A stretch of 64,000 nt of DNA. It comes from Notamacropus eugenii. Taxonomy: Eukaryota; Chordata; Mammalia; Diprotodontia; Macropodidae. Position 1 is the first letter of the stretch; each line of letters opens with the position of its first letter. The DNA lies in the NCBI RefSeq assembly GCF_028372415.1, contig NC_092875.1:228197136-228261135 (forward strand). Direction: 5' to 3'. Positions 1 to 11,204 of this stretch are shown here, piece by piece. Under the pieces are notes generated by a model. It worked only from the letters and a program-made list of their open reading frames with translations, was not told the origin of the DNA and ran no database searches. A program made the position numbers and the translations under genes.

Positions 1-268
1 GAGGGAGAAGGGAGGGGACCACCTTTCCGGGGAGGAACCCATGGCCTATCTTTGATTTCCTCTTTGACATTTTTGCCAAAATACAACTAGTGGAAAGTCG
101 GGCTGGCTGTACTAGGCTGGAGTGGCATCCTCACACTGCATATGGACTGTTCTGTAGATGAATCCGAGTGGAGCTGTCTTTGATTTAACTTATTGCTAGT
201 GATAGGGTTTTAAGATGAAAAAACAACTTGAATGGATTGACCCTCATTTAAATAAGTTCTGTGGTTCC

Positions 269-340
269 AATAAAAATTCTGTTTTGGGTTGGGGTTTTTT
301 TTGTTTTTTTTTAGTGTTCAATGTGTTCTTGTCTTGAGTT
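269..340 (+). terminator. Candidate polyadenylation signal with GT-rich downstream element
   Basis: AATAAA lies at 269-274 and is followed within 20-70 bases by a G/T-rich and oligo-T tract (about 283-312) and further TGTG/TTGT words. That is the layout of a vertebrate cleavage and polyadenylation site. No upstream coding exon is visible in the window, so this is a candidate only. Confidence 0.35.
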
Positions 341-1324
341 GTAGGTGCTGTGTATAGTTCCTGTGTTGTAGAGGTTGGTGTATCTTCCATGGTGGATGCT
401 ACCTGTCCTGGCATTGTTTTGATCCCCAAAGTATGGCGGCTTCTTTAGCCTTAAGACTTGGGCCACATTAACTCTTCCTAGACGCCCCTTAGCTCTGCAG
501 TATTGACGCTAAGTTACAGTTTACAGTATTCTACGTGACAGCCATCTCTTGTATCTCTTCATTTGCTTGGGTGTTTGGTGTTCTTTTCTTACTTTCCTGC
601 TTTCCACCTCACAGTCCCCACAACTGGCTTGAGAAGTAGCAGGAGCCACCCTGCATTGGCGCTCCTGGGCAAATAACAGGTGCTTAGCAAGTGGTGATGG
701 AATTTTCTCTTTTTCTTTTTTTTTTTTTTTCTGCTACTTACTCCACCAAAAAATATAGTTAAAACACTTTAATAGAAGTAGGTTTGGGGAGAGGGATTAC
801 ACACCACAAAAAAAAATAGAAAATTCAGGCCTGTATGCCATGTGCCCAGATGGTGTTTTCCAAGATGGCGCCACAGTTTTCATCCTCAGGGATTACACTG
901 CCAGTCCCCTTTCACTTGACTCTCTCCCACTGTACCTTTGACCCCCCGGCACTGGGTCACCTGTTGGATTATGTGGAAGCTTGGTGACCACCCTATGAGG
1001 CTGGGCTAGCAACAGTGAGGGAAACTTCAGGTGCTAGAAGTCCATTTGGTAGAGAAATCCACAATGGAAGAGTGAGGTTCACATGAAATGCAGGGAGCCC
1101 TATAACTGTCCATTCCTTCCTTCTCCCCCATAGAGAAAAGAGAAGCATCACCCCTCCAAGTTCTTTTATTTGTCAGGGAGAACATAAACAGACACAGATC
1201 ATAACCATATAATATTTGCTTTTATTTGACATGAAGAATTTTTTCTTTTGACTTTTCCAGCTTTTACAAAATTTGAGCATGAGAAGTTAGAGTCTGGCTG
1301 CCATTCCCTTCTAATTGATTTAGT

Positions 1325-1395
1325 CAATCGATCCGCAAGCATCAATTGAGCACTACTGTGTATTAGGCATTGTGCTGAATGCTGGAGATAGAGTT
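1325..1395 (-). repeat. Fragment of a CORE-SINE/L2 3' end
   Basis: The words TTGAGCAC, TGTGTATTAGGCATTGTGCT and GCTGGAGATA follow the order seen in antisense 3' tails of L2 and MIR/MAR1 elements (AGCACCTACTATGTGCCAGGCACTGTGCTAAG type). It is short and diverged. Confidence 0.4.
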
Positions 1396-2821
1396 TTCTT
1401 TGCTTGGGATAGAAGGAAGATACAGGGCTCTTGCCACCGACTGGTTTCCAGTAAGCCTTGAGTCCCTTCGTCTTTTGGAGAAGCCAGTCTATAAACATGA
1501 TATATCAGTGTTGCTTATGTGTTATGCTCAGTTATTTTTTTGTAAAAACTGCTATAATGTGTCTAATGTCTTATGGTCACAGATGTTTTTGGCTTTTGTC
1601 CTTTTATTTGGGCAGAAATCATTGAATGAAAAAAATAGCTGACAGAAATGTTTCTGCTAAATTTTCTACCAAAATTGACTTTATAATCATGAAAACTGGA
1701 CCTAAATGCCAGTGAAGTCAGAAGAAATCATTCTTCTAACACGGAGTAAATTTATTCTCTGTGTAACATCACATAATCTCCCCTACAGTGACTCCCTTTA
1801 GAAGTTCATTTCTATGAACTAGAAAGAAAAGTCCCAATTAAATGACCTTGACTGAAAGGACAGATAGGAGAAACCTAGATTCCTTCAGATGCTGCCAGAT
1901 GATACTTTGAATAGATGCCACGGAATGGGGGAGATTGGCAGGGAGAGAGGAGATGGGGTATGGTCCTTTTTTCCTTTAATTTACATTCATGTTCAGATGT
2001 GAGCAGTGTCATCTCTACCTGTATAATTTGGAAGTAATTTACTGGAATTACAAAACGTTTTAAAAAAAAAAAAAAACTTCAGCTTTGGCTCTGGCTGCTT
2101 TTAGCAAACCCTTCAGACCATGATCCCTGAGAGGCTGAGACAAGCAGGGGTGGGGATTGGATTCTTCAGCCGCTTCTTTGATCTTTCCTCCTTCTTTTTG
2201 GTTTTGCTTTTTTTCTTTTTTTAAGAAATGCACTTGTCTATGACATTGTTTCTCCAATGAAATGACTGCTCCTCCATTACTCTATCAATACCATATTGTG
2301 CATGCTAGTGTTGTATTTCTATACAGTAGCTTGAAATTTATTAACTTACACTGTAGATGTTATATATTTCTATGACAAAAAAAAATCAAGTCTTCAAAAG
2401 TTTTTTAAAGTTTTTTAATTTTTTTTTCTTTTGGAGATAAAGTTTGCTTTACCAAATAGTGATCATAACAAATTGATCTGTTATGGGTGTTGCTATATAA
2501 TGACATGCAATTATATCTAATTTTGTTCCTAAAAAGGAAAGCAAAGCAAAAGAAACACAGACATTAGTTTCATCTTAATGTCTGGTGTTCATTGTCATGG
2601 TGAAATTAGAACTATCACTGTGCAGGAGAACAATAACTATGTTCTAGGAATGAGCCTTTATGCTTTTTGTCATGTTATGCAGTGAACTATTTTTAACATC
2701 TAATCAGTGATTATTTTTCAACTCCCATGTTTCTGTAAGGAATTATTTCACACACGGAAATTTTTCTCAGTGATGGAATATCATGAATGAGAGTCATTAC
2801 ATAATCATCATGCATTGAGCA

Positions 2822-2860
2822 AATAAACTTACAGATCTGATGTCAGTGCACAAAAAGAAA
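2822..2860 (+). terminator. Candidate polyadenylation signal
   Basis: AATAAA at 2822-2827 lies at the right end of the repeat-poor segment. The A-rich tract at 2851-2875 follows. Such signals are common by chance in AT-rich DNA. Confidence 0.2.
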
Positions 2861-3239
2861 AAAGAAAAAAGAAAATCACACCCTTATTTTTTAAAGAATT
2901 TTCATTTGCTCAATAGGAATTCTACAACGCAAAAACTTTTGCACAGAGTTTTATAAGAACTTTAAGTCAATGCATTTCTAAGTCACCTTGCATAATGTGT
3001 GGAAACTATAACTTTAAACCACCATATATATTTTCATAATAGCCAAAATTTCCGATGAAAAATATCTGCTTTAACATTAAATATAAGTTATCTAATTACA
3101 TCACACCCTTTTAAAAGCCAAATTCATAACACAACAATAACTTCAGATGATATCAATTGCATTTCCAGAAATTATTGATCTTATTACTTTTGGTAATTAA
3201 AACCACTTCAAAGTCAACAATTACATTAGAGAGAGATAA

Positions 3240-3400
3240 TAATAATATTGTATGTAACATATGCCAGTCATTATGTTAAGCATTTTACAGTCACTATATC
3301 ATTTTCATCCCATAACAACAACCATTATTATTTTTTCCCTTTACAAATCATGAAACAGGTCAAACAGAGGTAAAGTACATTTTTTGCAATTAGAACACAG
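3240..3400 (-). repeat. CORE-SINE (MIR/MAR1 type), diverged
   Basis: The order 'catatgccagtca', 'gttaagcattttaca', 'tcattttcatcccataacaacaacc' then 'caaatcatgaaacaggtc' matches an antisense CORE-SINE, including the segment that in better copies reads as GATGAGGAAACTGAGG. Boundaries are approximate. Confidence 0.5.
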
Positions 3401-4446
3401 AAGTATGGAGTTTACCAAGAGCAGAGAGGCTGGTGTCCCAGTGGTGATAATTCTTGGAGTCAAGGCTTAGAGAATGCTCACCACAGGCCTGATCCATTCA
3501 CCTCTCCCTTGCTCCACAGCTGCAAATTTTACTAAGCCTGGGATAGTTTGTAGCTGCTGGGACAGGGTTGGCAAAATGTATAGGACGTAGGTGACATTAT
3601 CAAGCTTTACCTGGAAGGGTGGGCCACAAGGTGCCCAAGGACACAAGACTATTAGAATCACTGCCAGTCTGCAAATTGCTGCCCCCACACTTCTTCTGCA
3701 TTCTCTTCTCTTATGATTTGATCTGTGGTGAGATGGGTTAGCATGAACCCTTGTGACTGCTAAAAATCCCCATCCTTAGATACCCTCTTAGTTCTTGGGG
3801 AGGGAGTAGGAAATGCTAAGTGATCAGGATTGAGGAGCAGGGGGGCAGTGTTTAGCAATGTGAGCTCTTGGAGTTACGTATAGTCTCAGGAGTTTCTTTT
3901 CCAGTAATTTCAAATGATCAGTTTCCAAACTTCTTAATGATTAATCTCATGGCCTACAATATCTAAGATGTTTTTAGCTAAGATGATCTAACTTTCCATT
4001 GTAATTCCAGGTTAACCAGACCAGAAAAACAAAGAAAATCTCACAGTTTTGTTTGTTTGTTTCCCTAGCTGCAGTCCTTAGAAGTCTCTTGCTGCCTACA
4101 TTTTTAAATCTTACAAGATAACAGACACATTCACAGTACACATAACACAGACAGAGACACACACTGAAAGACAAATTGACAATTAATGATAGGACAAATA
4201 CAAACAGAGCTCACAATTAACAACAGAGAGGGGGGAATTAGAAGCTTGTTAGAAATCCCCATCATGAATTGGCTATTATTATTCTGAGGAAAAGGGTTGC
4301 AAAGATTCAAGACCTGACAGAATAAGGGTGGATCTTGCAACCTTTGCTCAGTCATTGGAGGTGGGGAGCCTTGGCACCCCAAAGTTTCTGATTAACCATT
4401 CTAAAGGGATAGGCCCCATGGGAATAAGGTCAGGCCTCTTGTCTAT

Positions 4447-4665
4447 AGATGTCTATCCTCCTCAAGACCAGAGCCCTTAAGGAAAAGTGGGGAGGAGGGA
4501 AGGAGGAGGAGTCAATAGGGGTTGAACAAAGTTATCCTCTTCCGGGCTAAAGCAGGTAAGGGAAGACAAAGAGGAAGGAGATAACAGCAAGGTGCAGTCA
4601 TCCTCCCCAGATCAAAGCCTTTAAGGGAAGTGGGAAGAAGGAAGGAGGTGAGGAATAGGGCAGAG
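4447..4665. repeat. Degenerate tandem repeat, about 70-78 bp unit
   Basis: Three related units begin near 4453, 4531 and 4600. Each starts with a TATCCTC or CATCCTCC word, passes through an AAAGC or AGAGCC word and a TTAAGG or TAAGGGAA word, and ends in a purine-rich GGGAAGGAGG-type tract. A weaker fourth relative may lie at 4731-4790. The units differ by many substitutions, so the array is old. The region is strongly purine-biased on the plus strand. Confidence 0.45.
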
Positions 4666-5255
4666 GGAGTGAAGGGGAAGGACAGGCTGGGGCCTTTGGA
4701 GAAAAGAGGAAGATGAGGTAGAGGGAGTTAGTCAGTACTTGGCTGGGGCTGAAGCAGCTTTGCAAGCCTTAAGGGAACAGTGTCCTGCCTTTTGTTCTCC
4801 CTCAGCCATTTCAGCAAACCCAAGATGCAACATTCTTATTGCTGGTAGCCAGAAATGTTTTGTTGGCCTTTCAACTTAATTTGGTTTTAAGATAAAACAA
4901 CTTTGACGGGTCCAAAAGAGCCCTATCACGGCCACCATAATTTAGGGTTATTTTTGACATTATGTTAATTGACATTAATGCTAGCAGTACTCTTGCTAAT
5001 TTTTCCTAAGATGGATCATCAAAGGAGACCTAAGTAATGCAAAGTGATTTAACACAAATCGGTCCCCACCTCAAAACTAGCTTAAAGAGAATTTGTGGAC
5101 TTCAACCTAATTAGTGGGAGTCCTTTAGAAGCTGAGAATAGAAGGACTTACCTGACCTCATCAGGGTCAAGGCTCCAAGAAAAATGAATCCTGAGGTGCC
5201 TGAATCTTTGGCTTTGGTGAGGTGGGGAGCTGTTCTCTCCTAGTCTATTAGTTCC

Positions 5256-5273
5256 CTCCTAGTCATGGCACCA
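5256..5273 (-). promoter_or_regulatory. Primer-binding-site-like motif (tRNA-His type)
   Basis: Read on the minus strand, these 18 bases match the retroviral binding site for tRNA-His at 15 of 18 positions. Differences are at positions 8, 14 and 18, and the first is what CpG decay would produce. The motif sits four bases inside a possible LTR edge at 5278. Established knowledge: tRNA-His priming is known in class I (HERV-H-like) endogenous retroviruses. Confidence 0.42.
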
Positions 5274-5277
5274 TAAC

Positions 5278-5820
5278 TGTTGACTTAAAAGTTTCGTTAA
5301 AAAAGGCAAACAGGCTAAACACATATTGTTTATTCCCTTAACGCTAGCCGTTACATGATCGTGGAGCCAGAAGGAAACCTCTAACTGTTTGACACAAGAA
5401 TGACCAGGCTTAAATCTGTTTTAGGACAATCCAAGGATGTCTATGTCCCTCAGATTTATGGTCTCTATATGTGTTTTCCATGAGAAAGGAATTTTCTTAA
5501 TTGAATAGGCTGTAAATACAATGAGATAAGAGAGTTGAAAAAGTTTCCATTGAAATTACAACCCAGGATATCTGTGTTTTCTTTACCATTAACACACCAT
5601 AACATAGTATATGTCCACAAAATATTAAGATATGAAAAGAGTCTCATTATTCAAGATAGTGTCTTGGGTTAAGAGTCTCATAAAGAATGCTAAGTCAGCC
5701 CCATCTGGTCTTGTTAACATAAGAAGACATATTCTCTGAGTTTACCTCAGAGAACAAAGAGACTGTTAGGCCCAGGCTCTTCTTCTGATTGATTAACTCA
5801 AGCTCTGGCCCTTATTAAAG
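5278..5820 (-). mobile_element. Putative LTR next to the tRNA-His-like PBS
   Basis: On the minus strand the block ends in ..CAACA just before the PBS-like motif and contains AATAAA at 5329-5334 (as TTTATT on the plus strand). A TATA-like word (CATATAGA) lies about 135 bases upstream of that signal at 5463-5470, which is a normal promoter to poly(A) spacing for an LTR. The outer edge is uncertain, and I found no second LTR or target duplication. Confidence 0.38.
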
Positions 5821-5849
5821 TCCAAAAATGATATTAAATGTTATCAGTA

Positions 5850-5905
5850 TATATTTCTGTGTGTATATGTATATACACATATATATAAACATATGTGTAT
5901 ATTTG
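5850..5905. repeat. TA/TG-rich simple repeat
   Basis: Alternating TGTGTA, TATATG and ACATATATATA words form an imperfect low-complexity tract. Confidence 0.7.
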
Positions 5906-6339
5906 TGGGAGTACAGATCATGCTTATTAAACATTAAAATACTCAGATGGATCTGAATGTGATCTGGTCACATGGGAAGTTTCTTCCAATGATGCAGCTC
6001 ACTACTCATCCCTCCCTACCTGACCTTCTTAACTCTTGTTCACATTCTCCTGTAATTCCCCCTAGAGGGTTCATCTAACATACTGCAGGCTTTCTTTCCT
6101 TTGTATTTGCATCACAAGGACACCTAGGGAACATTCAGGATTTCTATTCTTGATTTTTTGTCCTAGCAATATGACCAGCTCAGCTTCTGTTTATGTCATA
6201 CATTTCCCTGATAACATTTTATTTCCATTTTTCTAAATTTCTCATTTGTTATACATTTTAGAATGTTCAGAGGCATCATGTATCTTTACATTGCTCTCTG
6301 ACAGTCATTTTTAATTCTTTGGAAACTTGTATTACACAT

Positions 6340-6525
6340 TGTAGTGGGTAGAACATTGGATTTAGAGTCAAAGGACATCTCTGCTACTTACTACCTTTGT
6401 AATTTGGGTAAGCCACCTGATTTCTATGAAACTCTGTTTCCCCATCCATAAAATGAAGGATTTGAACAAGATGATCTAAATTTCCTTCTAGCTCTTAATT
6501 TGTGGTCCTCTGATCATAAAGTCAG
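6340..6525 (+). repeat. MIR-type SINE, sense
   Basis: Sense MIR order is visible: 'gtgggtagaacattgga', 'gagtcaaagga', 'gctacttactacctttgtaatttgggtaagcc', 'gtttccccatccataaaatg', then 'ccttctagctctta' and 'ttgtggtcctctgatc'. Confidence 0.7.
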
Positions 6526-6689
6526 TAGGCTGGACAGTTGGCAATGAATCCTTTGGCCATACTCACTCATAAAACAAAGTACAAAATGATCCTCAGTCCA
6601 ACATGACTTTCTTCAATTAAGCTGGTAGTGTGACAGAAAATGGAACAAAGGGGCAAAGAATCACACCATTTAAAATGCATATGTATCTT

Positions 6690-6865
6690 TCATGGAATCA
6701 CAAAGATCTTAGAACTGGGAATTCCAAACCCTTCAATTTGAAAATCAGGAAACAGAGGTCCAAAGACTTGCCCTAGATCACAAAGTAGTAAGTATGGGTG
6801 ACAAGATTAAATGCAAAGTTTATTATTCCAAATCCAATATTTTTCTACTACACAAGACTGCCTTT
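6690..6865 (-). repeat. MIR-type SINE, antisense
   Basis: Antisense MIR words occur in order: 'ttagaactggga', 'tcaggaaacagaggtcc', 'gacttgccctagatcacaaagtagtaag', and a final block ending with 'ctactacacaagactgcc'. Confidence 0.6.
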
Positions 6866-7724
6866 CTTTTCCTCTGTCATGAGCTTCTTTGTATCACGCA
6901 TAATTCTGTGTATGACATATGTAATAATTATTCTGATAAAGCTTGAACTGGCTGCCTTCTAAGAAGGCCCTTCAAGTTATGTTGCTTCTTAACTTGGAAA
7001 GAAAAGAATCTCTCTCGGGATTAGAACTATGTGACAAGAGTTTTTCATAGAATCATAGTTACTCAGAGAAACCACTGGAAACATGCTGAAACTCCTCCAT
7101 TCTGTTTCTCTTTTACTTTATTGCAATATGTAATGGCAGACTGATTCATTACTGTTTCTTTGCTATTTTAAATTTCACTTATGATTTACATTTTAGCAAC
7201 GGTTTATGAGAATGATAGAGGGTGGAAGTGAGGGAAACTGTGGATAACTGAATATACAAATTCACTTGCTGAGAAAATACTCTCCCTGGCTGGTGATCAA
7301 CAAATTATCCGGGGGCTTGGAGAAATTTTCAGTATGAATTTGATTTACAATTTGTATATTTTTTAGCTTTGTAGCAGAAAAAAGGAACATAAAACTATGT
7401 CTTTTGTCCTCTCTCAAAATCCTTACAACCTAATATCATAATTTCCAAGCAAATGAGATACTTTTCACTAGGGGTCTTTGGGTTTTCTCTACATGCATCT
7501 CCAGAAAAGAGGAGCAGGAAGGAGTGGAGAACACAAGAGATCATGCCCTAAGCAGCCCAAAGCAGAGAGAGATAGGCCTGGTCAATTCCTCACATTTCTC
7601 TCCTACCCATCCCCCACCCTAATGTGGGAGGAAAGAGATTGTGATCCTTATATAAACTGCCCTCCACAATGGCCCCTGATGAATATCACATATATCCCCC
7701 ATACTAGAGACTAACTTCATGCTA

Positions 7725-7830
7725 GACAAGTGTCTGTATGTTTCTAATCTTTGTAGCCTCAGGATTTAGCATAATGTCTGATACATTGTGGGTGCTTAAT
7801 AATTTTTTTGTTTAATTAATTTGAATTCAA
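7725..7830 (+). repeat. L2/MIR 3' tail, sense
   Basis: The tail reads 'ttagcataatgtctgatacattg' then 'gggtgcttaataa', the degenerate form of the L2/MIR end (TAGCACAGTGCCTGGCACATAGTAGGTGCTTAATAAA). Confidence 0.55.
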
Positions 7831-8439
7831 ATATCCTGGCAATGAACTTTTCTCATTTCTATCAACTTCTGGAGTTAATGTGTTTCCCACTGCATCAACT
7901 GGTTTCCCATATTTGTGGAACTGCACCAAACTGATACCAGCTTAAGCCAGTTGAATGTTGGGCATTTGTCCTTGTTCTGAGAAACTAGAGCTCCTGGAGC
8001 AAGGAGAAGAATTTGACCTCAAATCACTGAGACTTCGATGGAGATATTACTGAGATATAGGTCTAAAAGGGTATACCTGAGTCAAGAGAAACAAGAGAAT
8101 TAAAAGTGATAGATGAGGGAGAGGTAAACACTGGACATTAAAAAGATGTAATTATGTTAGGAAATCAGGAATCAAAGGGAAAAGGAAAGTAGAGATTTGA
8201 GGGGTAAAAATCAATAGAATCAGGAGAAAAAGCAATGTCATTACACTGAAATATACTACAGACTACCTATGCAGAAAGATCAATTCACAAGCTTTGCAGA
8301 AAAGCAAGATACAGTGACAAGTATACAACATCATGAATAGATGCTAGATCTGAAACTGATAAGACCTGGAATCAAGTTATTCACTGGAGCTCTTTTCTCT
8401 CTGACAAAAGGAGAACCTAGATTTTAAAAAAGCATATGA

Positions 8440-8640
8440 CAATAATTCTTCATTGGAGGTATCTAAAAATGGAATCAGCAGCCTTAGGAGGCAGCAGCTT
8501 TCTTTTTATTGGAAATCTTCAAGCAAAAGCTGAATGATCATTTTGTCTGGTATGTTACAGGGTACTTCTTCTCAGGTATAAATGAGAACAGAGAGCCTCC
8601 AAGGTTCTCTCCATTCTGAAATATTGTAATTCTGCTTTGC
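8440..8640 (+). mobile_element. CR1/L3-clade LINE 3' end
   Basis: The words 'aatcttcaagcaaaagctgaatgatca', 'gggtacttcttctcagg', 'gcctccaaggttctctcc' and a terminal 'aatattgtaattctg' follow the characteristic 3' end of amniote CR1/L3 elements (CTTCAAGCA..GCTGGATGACC to CTCTAAGGTCC to GATTCTGTGATTCTG). Only the last 200 bases are present, as expected of 5'-truncated copies. Confidence 0.55.
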
Positions 8641-9121
8641 TAGAGTACTACCTACTTGAAACTCACAAACAGGTTATTTGTTAGCAGAGCACTTCCAACT
8701 ATTCTCCTCCTGACCTTTCTATAGACTTTTAGACTCTTGATCAAGTCTTCTCTTAACACTCTCTTCTCCTTAGGTTTTCATAACACTGATCCCTTCTGGT
8801 TCTTTTTCTAACAGCCTTACTACTCTTTGGTCTCCTTTGCCTTATCATCATTCAAGCTTCATCTGTTTACTACAGGTGTCCGTCCTCCAAGGTTCTGTCC
8901 TCTGCCTTCTTCTCTTTCCTCTTTATAATTTGTCATTTGTTGATATCATCAGTTCTGACTGAGTCAATCATCTCTCAGATCTATTTAACCAACAACTTCT
9001 CTTCTGACTTCCTGAACATCTGCTGTGGAATATTATTCATTTCAAACTGGATATATAGTAGACATCTTAATCTCAACATGTCATTATCTTTTCCCAAAAA
9101 CCCTTCCCTCTTCCTAAATTC

Positions 9122-9126
9122 CATAG
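9122..9126. repeat. Target-site duplication, left copy (catag)
   Basis: The five bases catag precede the LTR and are repeated at 9745-9749 directly after it. Confidence 0.65.
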
Positions 9127-9744
9127 TGTTCAGCCTAGAGGCCAATGAGCTACCTGAGTCTTCTTACCTTTCGCAGGTCTTCAGCGATCAGCAGAATAAA
9201 CGTACTGAGAGAAGAGACTTTCCAGAGTCAAACAAGGGTTAGGCTTTATTCAGGGTCTTAGTTACGTATCCATATGCAGGGCAAATTCTTCCCCAGGAAA
9301 GAGGAATCCTCCTTCTCCCAAGAGGCAAGGCTCATCCAGCAAGAGGATGGGAGCAGAAGAGGGAGGGACCCTCTTCCCTTCAAGGGCCCCACAGCAAGAA
9401 GAGCCCCTGGAGGGGACCTCGCATCCAGAAGAGGGCCTTCAGGCTTTCCTGTCCCTACTTAAGCTCTCTGGCCGCATAGTTTGCACGTGAATACCTTGTG
9501 TGCTCTCAGCCCCTAGCTAATTAACAACAGGTGTACTCAGACCACGGACCAATCTCAAGGGTGGGGTGCTCTCCCCAGCAAGTTTCCCACTGAGAAGAGG
9601 TGGAAATACACAGGATAGCCCGTGTTTCACGCCTCAATCCCCAGCAGTTCCCTGGGGGGCCTTGTGAGAACTCTGAGGTTTAGAAGTCCTCACTTTTACC
9701 TGCCCGAGACTGTCCACGTGAAAACTAAGCTTACACCCCCAACA
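9127..9744 (-). mobile_element. Solo LTR, minus strand, inserted in L2
   Basis: The block begins TGTTCAG and ends CAACA and is flanked by a perfect 5-bp duplication, catag. On the minus strand it holds AATAAA (9245-9250) and a TATA-like GCTTAAGTAGG about 200 bases upstream, giving a promoter to poly(A) layout typical of an LTR. It is GC-richer than its surroundings. It interrupts an L2, so it is younger than that L2. No internal retroviral sequence adjoins it. Confidence 0.65.
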
Positions 9745-10469
9745 CATAGTTCTGTTAAGGCACCATCATCCTCCCAATCACCAAGGCTTGAAACCTAGGT
9801 TTCTTCTTCGACTCCTCACTCTCTCCTACTGCATGGAATCTTGCTTCTCTAAATCTTCTCTAAGTCCAAGTTTAAGTCATGCTGGTTCTACATTTACAAC
9901 ATCTCTCATATATACCCCCTTCTCTCCTCTTAACACTGGCTCTCTATTACCTCCAAAATCAAATATAAAATTTTGTTTGACTTTTAAAGCTCTTAATAAT
10001 CTGACCCCTTCCTACCTTTCCAGTCTTCTTATACCTTACTCCCCACCACTGCCACCTACTCTGTGATACAGTGATACTGTCCTCCTTGTTATTTATAACA
10101 CAAAAAATACTACTTAATCTCTCACCTCTGGGCATTTTCACTGGCTGTTCCTACACACATGAAATATTTCCCCACTCCTACCCCCACAGCAATCTCTGCT
10201 TCCTGGTTTTCCTGGCTTCTTTCAAGTAGCAGTTAAAGTCCTACCCTCTGCATGAAGCATTTCTCAGATTTAGTGCTAATAATGCTTTTCCTCTGAGATG
10301 ACCTTCAATCTATCCATTTACCTAGTATATATTTTGCTCAAGCATAGTTGCTTGAATGTTGTCTCCACCACATTAGAATGTTAGTTCCTTGGGGGTAGAA
10401 ATTGTTTTTGCCTTTCTTTTCATTCCCGGTACTTAACACAGTATTTGGCACTGTCATGGCTCCTTGGAT

Positions 10470-11200
10470 TGTATCACGTTAGTGCCTCGATAATTAGCAT
10501 GATTTAGTATAATAAGCATGTAATCAATGCTTTATCATTCATGCAGCCATCATTCCTTAATCCATCAAGATCCTAGGATATCATGATATATCTGTGCCAG
10601 AGCCTAGGCCAAGTGACACACCTCAGAATAATCGATCTCAGGAGTAGGAAACCCAAGACAGGCTCCCTCTAGCAAAAAAAAAAAAAGGGGGGCATGCAGG
10701 TTTCCTTTAATTATTGATGGGCTCACTCCACTTAGTATAGTGGAGTGCCTAGTTTGAAATAATGGACTCATAATAGGTGATGGTGACTAATAGGTACAAA
10801 AAAAAGCAGCACCAGCTTCTCTTTAGGAGCACCATAAGGCCAACAAGCAGCATGTTTTAAGCACGTGTCCTTTCCGTAGTTGGTTACCAGGGAAGCATTC
10901 TTTGTCTTCTACTTTTCAATATTCATTAAAATTCATTCATCTTTCTGACCATTCTGCACATATCCCTCTTCTCCAAATGTTTAATTCTTTATCAATGACT
11001 AACCACACCAAAATGTTATTTACCTTTTCTCTTGATTTTTTTGGCTTGTGAATTTTAACATCCTAGACTAAAGTGATGATCTTCTTTGATAGTAATCCAA
11101 GCTGAATACTTCTCTTCTTCCTTATAGCTATTGGCTGGTCAGATCTACTAAAGGATTAAGGTGGGAAGATGTTCTATGTGTTCTGTTTATGTATCAAAGG
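10470..11200. other. No recognised repeat or gene
   Basis: I see no family I can name here. There is an A-run followed by a G-run at about 10674-10692. Short frames only. Confidence 0.4.
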
Positions 11201-11204
11201 AAAA

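Larger units (their letters stand above)
1..2850. other. Repeat-poor segment, candidate 3' UTR or unique DNA
   Basis: This is the longest stretch of the window in which I recognise almost no interspersed repeat; only a short MIR/L2-like scrap near 1325-1395 stands out. Candidate AATAAA signals occur at 269-274 (followed by a GT/T-rich tract) and at 2822-2827. Long AT-rich blocks with many oligo-T and oligo-A runs are typical of a 3' UTR or of ordinary intergenic DNA. The open frames here are short and not coding-like. I do not recognise a gene. Confidence 0.3.
3420..5277 (-). mobile_element. Possible decayed retroviral leader/internal region
   Basis: The minus strand, read away from the primer-binding-site-like motif at 5256-5273, carries a consensus-like splice donor (AGGTAAGT on the minus strand, 5146-5153). 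Further on lies a pyrimidine-rich tract with degenerate tandem repeats. Near 3467-3688 is a short minus-strand frame of 73 residues beginning with a hydrophobic, signal-peptide-like segment. That order (LTR, PBS, donor, leader, later frame) suggests a provirus with most of its body lost. No gag, protease, polymerase or intact envelope can be recognised, so the assignment rests on layout. The alternative is unrelated unique DNA. Confidence 0.28.
8700..10460 (+). mobile_element. L2 LINE, sense, split by a solo LTR
   Basis: Two blocks (about 8700-9121 and 9750-10460) read as consecutive parts of the L2 ORF end and 3' UTR. The second contains 'accccttcctacctttccagtcttcttat', 'gggcattttcactggctgttcc', 'tggcttctttcaagtagcagttaaa' and the end words 'cttaacacagtatttggcac'. 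The split coincides with the LTR at 9127-9744, and the blocks join cleanly when it is removed together with one target copy. No open reverse-transcriptase frame survives. Confidence 0.65.

Noticed and set aside
3467..3688. 73-codon frame as a functional retroviral envelope start
   Set aside because: Only a hydrophobic N-terminal stretch is visible. No downstream envelope sequence can be recognised and the frame is short.
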